Assembly (NCBI GenBank): GCA_035556715.1
Contig: DATMER010000003.1
Coordinates: forward strand, 62,001 to 126,000
Length of the DNA: 64,000 bases
Origin: DATMER01 sp035556715
GTDB lineage: Bacteria; Acidobacteriota; Thermoanaerobaculia; Multivoradales; UBA5704
Direction of reading: 5' to 3'
In this document: in pieces, positions 28,373 through 37,712 of the stretch
Position numbering within the stretch: the first letter of the stretch is position 1
Layout of the letters: each line of letters starts with the position of its first letter
Made by a program: the position numbers and the translations under genes
The notes under the pieces: generated by a model
Seen by the model: the letters and a program-made list of their open reading frames with translations, nothing else
Told to the model about the DNA's origin: nothing
The model's database searches: none

Positions 28373-31300
28373 ATGAATGCCCCCGCCGAAAGCCGGCTCC
28401 TGCGGCTGGCCATTTCGAAGGGTCTCCTCGCCTGGGAAGACCTCGACGCCGTCGCCGACCGGCTCCTCACGCCTTCCGGGGACGACACCCCGGCCGAGCG
28501 CCTCTGGATCGAGGCCCTCGTCAATTCCGGCCGCCTGGACGCGGATACCGTCGCCCGGTTGATGGCCGAGATCTCCGAGGCCGATCCCGCGCTCGCCCCG
28601 ACGCTCGTGGAGGCGCCCCCCGGCCGGGCCGGCGCCGTCGCCTTTCCCCCCGAGCTCCGCTTCCTCAAGGACTGGTCCCGCTACGGGGTCGAGCGTTTCC
28701 TCGGCTCCGGCGGCATGGGCGCCGTCTACCTCGCCTCCGACCCCCAGCTCGGCCGCCGCGTCGCTCTCAAGTTCCTCCACTACAACGACCCGGTGCTGGT
28801 CGTGCGCTTCCTGCGCGAGGCCCGGGCCCAGGCCCGCGTCGAGCATCCCAACATCTGCCAGGTGCACGAGGTGGGAGAGGTCGAGGGGCGGCCCTACATC
28901 GCCATGCAGTACATCGAGGGGAAGAGCCTCTCCGAGCTGCGCGGCAAGCTTTCCCCAGAAGCCTCGGTGCGCCTCGTGCGCGACGTGGCGCGGGCCGTCC
29001 ACACCGCGCACAAGATCGGGCTGATCCACCGCGATCTTAAACCGGGGAACATCCTGGTCGGCCAGGACGACGCCGGCGGGCTCCACCCTTGGGTCGTGGA
29101 CTTCGGCCTGGCCCAGGACCAGGGGGAGGAGGGGCTCACCCGCACGGGGCTCATCAGCGGCACGCCCGCCTACGTCTCGCCCGAGCAGGCGCAGGGCGCG
29201 CAGCTCGACCGCCGCACCGACGTCTACAGCCTCGGGGTCGTGCTCTACGAGCTGCTGACCGAGAACCCGCCCTTCGTCGGCCCGAGCGCGGCCGGAACGC
29301 TGGTGCGGGTGCTCGAGGAGGAGCCCGAGTCGCTGCGCAAGCGCAAGTCCAGCATCCCGGCCGACCTGGAGACGATCGTCCTCAAGTGCCTGGAGAAGGA
29401 GGCCGAGCGGCGCTATGACTCGGCCCGGTCCCTGGCGGACGATCTCGACCGCTGGCTGGAGGGCGACCCGATCCAGGCCCGCCCCGCCAGCCTGACCTAC
29501 CGGACAGGCAAGCGGCTGCGCAAGCACCGGGCGCTCGCCGCCGTGGCCGCGGCCGCGGTGGTCCTCCTGACGGTGCTCGGCGCCGAGGTCCTCCGCACCC
29601 GCTGGCAGGCCCGGGATCGGGCGGAGCTCGCCCAGCGCTTCGGCCAGCGGGTCAAGGAGATGGAGGCGAGCCTGCGCTACGCCGCCCTCCTCCCCCGCCA
29701 CGACGTGACCGCCACCAAGCGGCGCCTGCGGAGCGAGCTGGAGAAGATCCGCAAGGAAATGGACCGCCTCGGCCCCCTGGCCGAGGGACCCGGGAACTAC
29801 GCTCTCGGACAGGGCTACCTGGCTCTCCACCAGGACGAGCTCGCCCGCGAGCACCTGGAGCGCGCCTGGAACGCGGGCCAGCGGACGCCCGAGGTCGCCG
29901 AGGCGCTCGGCCGGGTCTTCGGCTCCTTCCTGGAGAAGACCCTGGCCACCGCCGTGGACCCGGAGCAGGTGCGGCAGCGGTATCGCACTCCCACCCTGAC
30001 CTACCTGAAGGAGGCCGCCCGGGACCCCGAGCAGGTCTCTCCCTATCTCCTCGGCCTGATCGCCTACCACGAGGACCGGTACCCGGAGGCCGTGGCGCGG
30101 GCCCGGCAGGCCTACCGCGAGACCCCCTGGCTCTACGAAGCTGCTCTGCTCGAAGGCCGCGTCTACATCAAGCAGGCGGGCAAGGCCTCCGACGGCGACC
30201 GTCAGGAGGAGGCGCTCCGGCTCTACGACCGCGCCGGGGAGGTCTACAGCAAGCTCCTCTCGATCGTGCCGAGCGACGCGTCGCTCTACGCCGCGGACTG
30301 CGAGCGCCGGGCCTACCGCATCCGGACCGCGCTCAAGGGAGAGGAGCTGGGCGACGAGCCGGTGCGCGAGGCTCTCCGGTCCTGCGATCTGGCCCTCGAA
30401 GTCGACCCCGAGCTGAGCGAGGTCCACACGCTCAAGACCGGCATCTTCTGGGCTCAGGGAGACCGGAAACAGCGCTACGGCAAGGACCCCCAGCCGGATT
30501 TCGCCGCCGCCATCGCCGAGGGGAAGAAAGCCATCGCCCTCAACCCGCGGGACGCCCGCGCCTACAACCACCTGTCGATCGCTTACCGGCTCCTGGCCTC
30601 CTGGCGGCTCGGCCGGGGCGAGGATCCGGCCGAGGAGTTTCGCCGGGCGGTCGAGATGGGAGAGGAGGCGGTGCGGCTGCAGCCCGAGCTGACCACCAAC
30701 CACAACTCCCTGGCCAACGCCTGCCTGGCCCTGGCGCAGGACCAGCAGCGGCGCGGAACCGATCCGCGCCCTCTGCTGCGAAGGGCCGTCGCCAGCGCCG
30801 GGCAGGCGCTGGAGCTGAACCCGGAGTACCTGCCGTCCCGGATCACCCTGGGCAACGCCTGGAACTTCATCGCGGAGGCGGAGGCCAGCCGCGGCCAGGA
30901 CCCTTCGAAGTCCCTGGAGGCGGCCATCGCCGCCTTCCAGCGCGCGGCGAACCTGAACCCGGGTTCCGCGTCCACCCACAACAACCTGGGCAACACCTAT
31001 CTCACGCTGGGCGAGTACCTCCTGGCGCGGGGCACCGACCCCCGACAGGCGCTTCAGAAGGCTGCGGCAAGCTACCGGCAGGCAGTGACAGTGAGGCCCG
31101 ACTACGCCTACGGTCCCTACAACCTGGCCTATACGTACCGGCTGATGGGCGAGGCCCTTCTCGACAGCGGGGAGGACCCGGTGCCGGCCCTGGCGTCGGC
31201 CCGCTCCTATACGGAGGCCTCGTTCCGCATCAACCCGGACGACGCCGACACCTTCCTGGAGCAGGGACGGATCGAGCTGATCGCCGCCCGCCACGCCCTT

Positions 31301-31672
31301 CTCAACCGGCGCGATCCCGGCCCCGCCCTCCAGGCCGCCGACGCCGCTCTCGCCCGGGCCGAGGAGCTGAACCCGAGCGCGCCCGACATCTACCTCGCCC
31401 AGGCCCAGGTGGAGCGCTGGCGCGCCGACCCGCAGTCGGTGCGCAGGGGGCTGGAGCGGGTCGGAAAGGCGCTCTCGATCAACCCCGAGGACGCCAACGC
31501 CTTCGCCCTCCGCGGCGCCCTGCTCCACCTGTCCTCGCGCCTGGAGACCGATCCCGTCAGCCGTCGAGAGCAGGTCGCCCGGGCCGCCGAGTCCGTGCGC
31601 AAGGCCATCTCCATCAATCCCCTGCTGCGGAGGGAGTACGGCCCCCTTCTCTCGCAGGGGGAGCGTCCGTGA
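28373..31672 (+). CDS. PknB-type Ser/Thr protein kinase with TPR sensor region
   Basis: A 1,099-residue membrane kinase. The N-terminal 80 residues are an uncharacterised extension. The kinase domain (about 100-370) has the P-loop LGSGGMGAVYLAS, catalytic Lys in VALKFL, HRDLKPGN and DFG in VVDFGLA, so it should be active. One transmembrane helix near 388-407 separates it from a long TPR array likely to lie outside the membrane. The kinase-TM-TPR layout is common in Acidobacteriota and Planctomycetota. The last 59 bases overlap the 3' end of the convergent M28 peptidase gene, encoding the final residues of both. Confidence 0.94.
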   Translation: MNAPAESRLLRLAISKGLLAWEDLDAVADRLLTPSGDDTPAERLWIEALVNSGRLDADTVARLMAEISEADPALAPTLVEAPPGRAGAVAFPPELRFLKDWSRYGVERFLGSGGMGAVYLASDPQLGRRVALKFLHYNDPVLVVRFLREARAQARVEHPNICQVHEVGEVEGRPYIAMQYIEGKSLSELRGKLSPEASVRLVRDVARAVHTAHKIGLIHRDLKPGNILVGQDDAGGLHPWVVDFGLAQDQGEEGLTRTGLISGTPAYVSPEQAQGAQLDRRTDVYSLGVVLYELLTENPPFVGPSAAGTLVRVLEEEPESLRKRKSSIPADLETIVLKCLEKEAERRYDSARSLADDLDRWLEGDPIQARPASLTYRTGKRLRKHRALAAVAAAAVVLLTVLGAEVLRTRWQARDRAELAQRFGQRVKEMEASLRYAALLPRHDVTATKRRLRSELEKIRKEMDRLGPLAEGPGNYALGQGYLALHQDELAREHLERAWNAGQRTPEVAEALGRVFGSFLEKTLATAVDPEQVRQRYRTPTLTYLKEAARDPEQVSPYLLGLIAYHEDRYPEAVARARQAYRETPWLYEAALLEGRVYIKQAGKASDGDRQEEALRLYDRAGEVYSKLLSIVPSDASLYAADCERRAYRIRTALKGEELGDEPVREALRSCDLALEVDPELSEVHTLKTGIFWAQGDRKQRYGKDPQPDFAAAIAEGKKAIALNPRDARAYNHLSIAYRLLASWRLGRGEDPAEEFRRAVEMGEEAVRLQPELTTNHNSLANACLALAQDQQRRGTDPRPLLRRAVASAGQALELNPEYLPSRITLGNAWNFIAEAEASRGQDPSKSLEAAIAAFQRAANLNPGSASTHNNLGNTYLTLGEYLLARGTDPRQALQKAAASYRQAVTVRPDYAYGPYNLAYTYRLMGEALLDSGEDPVPALASARSYTEASFRINPDDADTFLEQGRIELIAARHALLNRRDPGPALQAADAALARAEELNPSAPDIYLAQAQVERWRADPQSVRRGLERVGKALSINPEDANAFALRGALLHLSSRLETDPVSRREQVARAAESVRKAISINPLLRREYGPLLSQGERP

Positions 31673-33677
31673 GAAGCACCCCGATCCGCCGCAGCACGTC
31701 CAGGTACTCGGCGACCTCGGCGAGCGGGACCGGCCCGTAGATGGCGGAGAGGGCGTCCCGGATCTGGCGCACCGTCCGCCGGCCGTCCACCAGGTTCAGG
31801 GCCTCGTAATCATACGAAGCCTCAGACCAGAGCGGCCGGCGCTGGAGCAGCGCGGGAGCCGCGATCCCCTGCTGCGCGGTCTTGTCCCGAAAATAGCTGT
31901 AGCCGAAGCCGTCCATCGGACCCTTGGGCTCGGCGGCCCGGCGGTAGACGAGGGTCTCCTCCGGTCCCGAGCCAGACGGCGCCTCCTCCTTCACTCCGCC
32001 CATCAGCGCGCGCAGCGCGGCGAAGTGGCCTTCCGCGGACCTTCCGACCTCCGGCGGGACCGGCCCGAAGGCGGCGATCGACTCCAGCACGCCCCGCTCG
32101 TAGGCGAGCTGGTAGCGGAGGACGTTGTCTGCCTCCGGCGCCTCTCCCAACCGGGCGCTCCGGGCCAGCGCCTCCGCGGCCCGGTCCAGCGACTGTCGGC
32201 GGACCACCTCCCAGAGCGCCGGGACGCGGCTGGTTTCGAGGATCGCCAGGTAGTATCCGCTCGCCGCCCCGAGGAAGGCGGCGCGCAGCAGCTTGGTCGC
32301 GTCGATGTTCGCCACCCCGTCGGCATGGGTGTGGATATAGCGGTCCGGCCAGTCGTTCAGGTAGATGGCCGGCACCCGCCACGAGCCCTCGGTCCAGACC
32401 TGGTGGTCGCTCCCCTCGCTGTAGATGGACATCTCCGCCTGAAGAGCCCGCTTGCTCCCCTCGGGGTCCACCAGCGGGTACGCAGCCCGGCCCGTGGCCG
32501 CAAAGGCGTAGCTCTGAGCGTTCACGAAGCGGCCGAAGGCCGTGCCCACGTCGTTGACGAAGGTGGGCAGGCTGGCCGGCGAACGGGTGACGTGGAACAC
32601 CGCCTTCGTGATCTCCGCGTCGCCTCCCACCATGTCCATATGGATCACGGCGCGGGCCCGGGACGCCAGGTCGGGCCGGGCGTTGAGCAGGGCGATCGTC
32701 CCCTCGATCTCGGGAGGCCAGACGAAGCGGATCGTCCGGCGGGGCTGCGCAAGCTTGCCGTCCCGGATCAGCTTCGCCAGGGTCCGGCCGGCCTCCAGGA
32801 TCGCGGTGCAGCCGCTGGCGTTGTCGTTCGCTCCGGGCTGGAGATGATCGAGGTGGCAGGAGAGGACGATCTCCTCTCCCCGGTCCGTCCCCGGGATCAC
32901 CGCGGTCGGGATGCTGTAGTGCCCGGGGTGCTGGCCAGCGCGCACGTTCGCCCGCAGCCGCACCGTCTCCCCCCGGGCCATCCGCTCCTGCCACGCCCTC
33001 GCCTGCTGGAGGGAGACCATGAAGCCGAAGGTGCGCGGCGGCGGGAAGGTCCCCATGTGACCCCAGCGCACCAGGGTCTCGTCCTCGCGCCACCACCCGG
33101 TGACCTGGTTCTGGGCGTAGGAGATGACGCCGGCCGCGCCGAAGCGGTCCACGGCCAGGTCGCGCACGCCCTCGGGTTGCGACGAGGTCAGGACCAGCCG
33201 GCCCCGGACATCCTGTCTCTGGTAATCAGACTCTGAATTGCCGGCGCCCACGTCCACCAGCTCGGCCTCGACTTCGCCGCTGGCGCTGTCCTGGGCCAGC
33301 ACGACCGGCCGCGCCTGCCAGGAGGCCACGAGCCTCTCGCCATCCCAGAGCTCGGCGAAGTCCGCGTCCCAGGCGGGGCGCGAGCGCTGCGTGCCGTAGA
33401 AGATCGTTCCGTCCGCGGGCAGCTCCAGGATCTCCACCTCCTGCAGGCCGTACTCCCGCGCCCGGTCGCGGACCCTCTCGGCCGCGGCGCGAAACCCCCG
33501 CGAGCCGCGCATGCGGTGGAAGAGCGTCAGGTCCTGGAGGTTCCGCTTCGCGGTGGTGCCGGAGAGCTCCGCGGCCAGGGCGCGGACCTCGGGCTCGGGC
33601 AGAAGCGGCGGCGGTTCTTGAGCGGCGGCGGGCACACAGAGGACCAGGAGAAGAGGGAGGACTCGAGCTCGACCCAT
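31614..33677 (-). CDS. Secreted M28 family metallopeptidase
   Basis: A 687-residue protein with a cleavable signal peptide (MGRARVLPLLLVLCVPAAAQ). Zinc ligands of the M28 aminopeptidase fold are visible: His/Asp in SCHLDHLQPGANDNASG, Glu in WPPEIEGT, Asp in HMDMVGGD and His in YIHTHADG. A protease-associated insert lies between about 130 and 240. The C-terminal 150 residues carry a small helical module ending in a winged-helix-like YDYEALNLVDGRRTVRQIRD stretch. It probably trims peptides in the periplasm or outside the cell. The C-terminus overlaps the kinase gene on the other strand by 59 bases. Confidence 0.93.
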   Translation of the reverse strand: MGRARVLPLLLVLCVPAAAQEPPPLLPEPEVRALAAELSGTTAKRNLQDLTLFHRMRGSRGFRAAAERVRDRAREYGLQEVEILELPADGTIFYGTQRSRPAWDADFAELWDGERLVASWQARPVVLAQDSASGEVEAELVDVGAGNSESDYQRQDVRGRLVLTSSQPEGVRDLAVDRFGAAGVISYAQNQVTGWWREDETLVRWGHMGTFPPPRTFGFMVSLQQARAWQERMARGETVRLRANVRAGQHPGHYSIPTAVIPGTDRGEEIVLSCHLDHLQPGANDNASGCTAILEAGRTLAKLIRDGKLAQPRRTIRFVWPPEIEGTIALLNARPDLASRARAVIHMDMVGGDAEITKAVFHVTRSPASLPTFVNDVGTAFGRFVNAQSYAFAATGRAAYPLVDPEGSKRALQAEMSIYSEGSDHQVWTEGSWRVPAIYLNDWPDRYIHTHADGVANIDATKLLRAAFLGAASGYYLAILETSRVPALWEVVRRQSLDRAAEALARSARLGEAPEADNVLRYQLAYERGVLESIAAFGPVPPEVGRSAEGHFAALRALMGGVKEEAPSGSGPEETLVYRRAAEPKGPMDGFGYSYFRDKTAQQGIAAPALLQRRPLWSEASYDYEALNLVDGRRTVRQIRDALSAIYGPVPLAEVAEYLDVLRRIGVLLTDAPPAREGGRTPSAAGD

Positions 33678-33764
33678 GGGGGGTCACCTTACCAAAAAAG
33701 GAAGGCGCGCACGCCGTGGGCGGGCGTGCGCGCCAGGAAGAGACGAAATCAGGCATGCTTTTCT

Positions 33765-33792
33765 CCCTCTCCCCCGCACACGGGGGAGAGGG
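33765..33792. repeat. GC-rich palindrome related to the 35760 element
   Basis: A perfect 12-base stem, CCCTCTCCCCCG and CGGGGGAGAGGG, closes a CACA loop, and more GGGGAGAGGGG follows to about 33806. It sits between the M28 start and the stop of the flavoprotein gene. There is no T-run on either side, so it is better viewed as a REP-like element than as a classic terminator. Its CCCTCTCCC/GGGAGAGGG core recurs in the 140-base element at 35760. Confidence 0.7.
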
Positions 33793-33813
33793 CCGGGGAG
33801 AGGGGGGACGGGA

Positions 33814-35394
33814 TCAACTCCAACCCGTGAGCACCCGCACCCGCTCGCGCATCTGCTCCTTGAGGAACTCGCGCAAGGGGGCAAAATGCAGGTCCTCGCG
33901 CTTCCACTCGCCGTGCAGGTCCTCGAGCAGGTGATGCTCGGCAACCAGCAGCGGGCCGTTCCAGCGCCGGACCACCGGGTGGAGGAACACACTCTCGTGC
34001 GCCGCGTCCGGGATGGGATTGCGGTTCACGGCGAAGGGATCGCCCTCCACCGCGCCGAACTGCATCGTGACCGTGTAGTAATGGCTGCTCGCCGAGAGCT
34101 CGGTCTCCTGGATGTAGGCCAGCGGCATCTCCGTATAGTGCAGGGCCGGGCCACCGTTCTCCGGCATCACGAACAGGTCGTGCAGGAAGCCGTACTGCTG
34201 CCACATGGCCGAGGTCTTGTTGATGCGCTCGACCATGGCCGTGAGCAGGCCGTCCACCGTCGGCGTGACCTCGCTGACCGGCCAGCCCTTGGCGTGGTAC
34301 TTCTTCTCCATCATCCGGAACAGCGCGCGCGTGTTGTAGCGGAAGCCGTGGATGAAGCCGGAGGTGGTCTTCTTGAAGTCGCGGGACTGGGTGATGGTGC
34401 CGGCGAAGTACATGTGCGGCACGTTCGTCGACTCCCACTCGCAGGACAGGGAGGGGAACCGGTCGTTGATCGTCAGCTCGGGCCGGCAGTCCTCGTCGAA
34501 GAACGAGTTGTCGAAGCGGAAGCCGGTGCAGAGGATGATCCGGTCGTAGACCAGGTCCTCGGTCTCGCCGCTGGCGTGCGCGTAGCGGACCGAGACCACC
34601 AGCTTGCCGTCCTCGCGCCGCGTGATGCGCTCCATGGTGGCGTCGAGGACCGCATTCTGGGTCTTGAGCTGGTAGGTGTCCAGGAAGTTGTTGTTCACAG
34701 CCCGCAGGTGCCCGACGTAATGAGTCTGCCAGGCCAGCCGCACCGGGTTCGGGCTCAGGACGTGGATCAGCGCCGTGGTCTCGATCAGGTTCTCGGCGGT
34801 CTCGAAAGCCGAGTTCGCCTTGCCTACCACCAGCACGCGCTGGTTGGTGAAGTCGTCCGGGTTCACCGAGACGGTCATGTAGCTCTCGGCCAGCTCGATG
34901 CCCGGCACGTCCGGGATGTATGGCTTGGTCACGCCCGCGGCCACGATCAGCCGGCGGCAGGTGAAGGTGTTGCCCTCGGAGTCGTGGAGCCGGAAGCCCT
35001 CCGGGGTCTTCTGGACCCGGGCGATCTCGGTGTTGCAGCGGACGTTCAACGCGAAGCACTCGGCATAGTCGCAGAGGTACTTCACCATCGTGTCCGCGCC
35101 CGGGAAGTATTTCTTGGTGTATTCCTTGAATGGCAGCGAGCCGTCGTCGCTCAGCAGGGAGTTCCAGTCGAAGCGGAGGTTGACCTCGGGATCGTCGTAG
35201 CCGGTGTAGACCTTGTTGCTGGAGATCAGCGTCCTGTGGCGGGGGAACTTCTTGAAGAACTCGCCGGGGCTGTCCCCGCGCTCCAGGATCAGGTAGCTCC
35301 GTCCCGCGCGGGAGAGGTGGTGCCCGAGCTGCAGCCCCGCCGGCCCGGCACCGAGAATCAGGTATTCGTAGTCAACGTTCCCACTGTGGTCCAT
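33814..35394 (-). CDS. FAD/NAD(P)-dependent monooxygenase-like oxidoreductase
   Basis: A 526-residue two-dinucleotide-domain flavoprotein. The FAD site is LILGAGPAGLQLGHHL near the N-terminus. The second nucleotide site is VLVVGKANSAFETAENL, with an unusual Lys and Ala in place of the usual glycines. A late segment ILCTGFRFDNSFF closes the FAD fold. It resembles FOXRED2-like and flavin monooxygenase proteins. The frame begins at 35481, but the ATG at 35394 is chosen because GGAGGGAGA lies at ideal distance before it. It is divergent from the NRPS-like gene across 188 bases, so a shared natural-product role is possible but unproven. Confidence 0.88.
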   Translation of the reverse strand: MDHSGNVDYEYLILGAGPAGLQLGHHLSRAGRSYLILERGDSPGEFFKKFPRHRTLISSNKVYTGYDDPEVNLRFDWNSLLSDDGSLPFKEYTKKYFPGADTMVKYLCDYAECFALNVRCNTEIARVQKTPEGFRLHDSEGNTFTCRRLIVAAGVTKPYIPDVPGIELAESYMTVSVNPDDFTNQRVLVVGKANSAFETAENLIETTALIHVLSPNPVRLAWQTHYVGHLRAVNNNFLDTYQLKTQNAVLDATMERITRREDGKLVVSVRYAHASGETEDLVYDRIILCTGFRFDNSFFDEDCRPELTINDRFPSLSCEWESTNVPHMYFAGTITQSRDFKKTTSGFIHGFRYNTRALFRMMEKKYHAKGWPVSEVTPTVDGLLTAMVERINKTSAMWQQYGFLHDLFVMPENGGPALHYTEMPLAYIQETELSASSHYYTVTMQFGAVEGDPFAVNRNPIPDAAHESVFLHPVVRRWNGPLLVAEHHLLEDLHGEWKREDLHFAPLREFLKEQMRERVRVLTGWS

Positions 35395-35512
35395 GACGTC
35401 TCCCTCCATAAGATAATGTCCGCTCCCAAGGACCTGCTGGTACAGCGACCCTGCCCGGTTGCCCGGTTGAAGCGGACTCAAAAGATGTTTACTGCCTTAC
35501 AGCGCTCTACTA

Positions 35513-35529
35513 GTGCCAGGAAACGGCAC
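35513..35529. promoter_or_regulatory. Inverted repeat between divergent genes
   Basis: GTGCC and GGCAC flank seven bases (17 bases in all) in the 188-base region between the flavoprotein and NRPS-like starts. It could be an operator for either gene. No regulator gene is adjacent, so this is only a candidate. Confidence 0.25.
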
Positions 35530-35582
35530 GACCGTGACACTTTCTTGAACCACCGTTCGGCATTCCGGAGGGGGAACGGGCA

Positions 35583-37712
35583 GTGAACCTGGATCTCGCG
35601 GCGCTGGCCCGAAGCCTCCGGCTGCCTCCCTCCGCGCTGCGGATCGTGGACCTGTCCGCGCTCGCCCTCCAGGAGACGCGGGAGGCGGAGGCATCGCGGC
35701 TGGCCGAGGAGGCCGGAGAGCTTCCTCCGAGGCTGCGGGTGCGCGTGGAGGAGGTGGAGCCCTCACCCCCCTGGCCCCCCTCTCCCACCTCCCCGTCCCC
35801 CGCCCTGGGAGAGGGGGGAACTGCTTTCCAAGGGCGTGTGGGGGCGCCCCTCTCCCGGGGAGGGGGGTGGGGAGGCGGGAGAGGGGACGGGGGTGAGGGC
35901 TCCCTCGACTGGCTCGTCTTCGCCCCCGAGACTCCGCAAAAGGCGCCGGAGAAGGTCTACACCTCCGCGGTCGACTACTGGGACGACCGCCTCCCTGGGC
36001 TCCCTCCCCCGCCCGCCCTGCCGCTCACAGCTCCGGCGGCCCCCCTCCGGCGGCGGCTGTCCGAGCTGGACGCCGAGACCTGGGGGGAGCTGCGCGCCCG
36101 GGCCTCCTGGGAGGGTCTCGCTCCGGCCTCGCTGCTCCTCGCCGCCCTGGCCGACGCGCTCGCCGCCTGGAGCTTGGAGCCCCGCTTCACCGTGGCGCTC
36201 TCCCTGACCGGCACGCCCGGAGGCCTCTGGGTCCCCCTGGAGATGGACGGCGCCGCCCCGGGCGCGTTCGACGAGCGGGCCCGGGGTGTCCAGGAGCGAC
36301 TCCGCCGCGACCTCGCCTGGCCCCTGCCGCGGTCCCTCGAGCCCGAAGGCCTCCCCGAGCTGCCGGTGGCCGTGGCCCTCCCTCCCCGGCTGCTTCGGGA
36401 AGGGACGGAAAGGGACGAAGGGGACGAGAGCGGCAGGACCGGCCGGGGCCGGACGGCGACGCGCCTCCTCCGTCTCCAAGTCGCCGAGCGGGAGAGCGGG
36501 CTCCTCCTGATCTGGGATGTTTCCGAGCCGAGCTTCCCCGAGGGCATGGCCGACGCTTTGATCGTGGCCTTCCGGGATCTCCTCCGCCGTCTCTCGGCCG
36601 GGCCGGCCTGGAAGGAGGTCCGCAGGCGGCTGATCCCTCCCCAGCAGCTCGCCCGCATGGTCGCCTTCAACACCACGGGCGCTCCGCTTCCCGAGCCGTT
36701 CCTCCACGAGCTCTTCGCCGTCCGGGCGCGGCGCCAGCCGGACCGCGTCGCCGTGACCGGACCCCGCGGCTCCGCCACCTACGGCGAGCTCCTCCGGGCC
36801 TCGGACCGCCTCGGCCATCTCCTCCAGCGCGAGGGCGCGCGGCGCAACACGCCCGTGGCAGTGGTCCTGGAGCCGGGCTGGGAGGCGGTGGCCGCCCTCC
36901 TCGGCGTGCTCGCCGCTGGCGCCGCGTACCTCCCCGTCGATCCCGGGACCGAACGATTCCGCTCCGTCCTGGAGCACGGCCGGATCGAGCTGGCGGTCAC
37001 CCGCGAGGCCTTGGCCGACACGCTCGACTGGCCCGAGGAGATCGTCGGAGTCATGGTCGAGGACCTCGAAGCGGCCGGGCTTCCCGATGGACCGCCCGCG
37101 GTGCCGTCCGCCTCGCCCAAGGATCTCGCCTGCGTCCTCTTCGGGCCGGACGCCCCCGTCATGCTGGAGAACCGCGGCGTGGCCAACCTCGCCATGGATC
37201 TGGTCCATCGCTTCGGGATCGGCCCCGCGGACCGGACGCTCGCGCTCTCCCCCCTCTCGGAGGGACCCTCGCTCTTCGAGATCTTCGGGACCCTCGCGGC
37301 CGGGGGCACGGTGGTGTTCGATACCTTGGCGGGGGCCGAGGGGATCACCGTTGCCGCGGCTCCGGATCGGGTCGTCCTGAAGGGTGGCAGGACCGCCGTT
37401 CTGAGGGGCTCGCTGGAGACCACGGTGTGGACAGCCGTCTCCGAGGACGGGTCGTCCTTCGGCCGGCCGATCTCGAACCAGAGCGTCCATGTGCTGGACG
37501 GCCGGCTGGAGCTGTGCCCGTTCTGGGTGCCCGGAGACCTGTACGTCGGCGGCATCGGGCTCGCCCGCGGCTACTGGCGGGACCCGGCGCGGAGCGCGGA
37601 GCGCTTCGCGATCCATCCGGACACGGGCGAGCGGCTGTTCCGGACCGGCCTGCGGGCGAGGTGGCTGCCGGGCGGGGAGATCGAGCTGCTTACACCTCCG
37701 GCTGCTCCCTGA
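35583..37712 (+). CDS. Degenerate NRPS-like protein (partial condensation + truncated adenylation)
   Basis: A 709-residue protein. Residues about 110-330 resemble the C-terminal half of an NRPS condensation/cyclization domain (YWDDRLPGLPPPPALPL). From about 355 an adenylation domain follows: A1/A2-like VTGPRGSATYGEL and AGAAYLPVDPG are present. The A3 phosphate loop (normally TSGSTGxPKG) is missing; the sequence jumps from LACVLFGPD to APVMLENRGVANL. A6 (DLYVGGIGLARGYW) and part of A7 remain, then it stops before A8-A10, so the catalytic Lys and the carrier protein are absent. Activation of an amino acid seems unlikely. Residues about 60-105 are a low-complexity insert encoded by a palindromic repeat. 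The start follows GGAGGGGGAACGGGCA. Confidence 0.72.
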   Translation: MNLDLAALARSLRLPPSALRIVDLSALALQETREAEASRLAEEAGELPPRLRVRVEEVEPSPPWPPSPTSPSPALGEGGTAFQGRVGAPLSRGGGWGGGRGDGGEGSLDWLVFAPETPQKAPEKVYTSAVDYWDDRLPGLPPPPALPLTAPAAPLRRRLSELDAETWGELRARASWEGLAPASLLLAALADALAAWSLEPRFTVALSLTGTPGGLWVPLEMDGAAPGAFDERARGVQERLRRDLAWPLPRSLEPEGLPELPVAVALPPRLLREGTERDEGDESGRTGRGRTATRLLRLQVAERESGLLLIWDVSEPSFPEGMADALIVAFRDLLRRLSAGPAWKEVRRRLIPPQQLARMVAFNTTGAPLPEPFLHELFAVRARRQPDRVAVTGPRGSATYGELLRASDRLGHLLQREGARRNTPVAVVLEPGWEAVAALLGVLAAGAAYLPVDPGTERFRSVLEHGRIELAVTREALADTLDWPEEIVGVMVEDLEAAGLPDGPPAVPSASPKDLACVLFGPDAPVMLENRGVANLAMDLVHRFGIGPADRTLALSPLSEGPSLFEIFGTLAAGGTVVFDTLAGAEGITVAAAPDRVVLKGGRTAVLRGSLETTVWTAVSEDGSSFGRPISNQSVHVLDGRLELCPFWVPGDLYVGGIGLARGYWRDPARSAERFAIHPDTGERLFRTGLRARWLPGGEIELLTPPAAP
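35760..35899. repeat. 140-base palindromic REP-like element inside a coding region
   Basis: Outer arms CCCTCACCCCC (35760-35770) and GGGGGTGAGGG (35889-35899) are exact inverted repeats. Inside are further nested arms: CCCCTCTCCC near 35776 against GGGAGAGGGG at 35878-35887, plus CCTGGGAGAGG and CCCCTCTCCCGGGGAGG. It lies wholly within the NRPS-like gene and is read through as a Pro/Ser then Gly-rich linker. Its core matches the hairpin at 33765. Confidence 0.8.

Noticed and set aside
33765..33792. Palindrome as an intrinsic terminator of the flavoprotein gene
   Set aside because: The stem is strong but has no T-run on the minus strand; it matches a repeat family instead.
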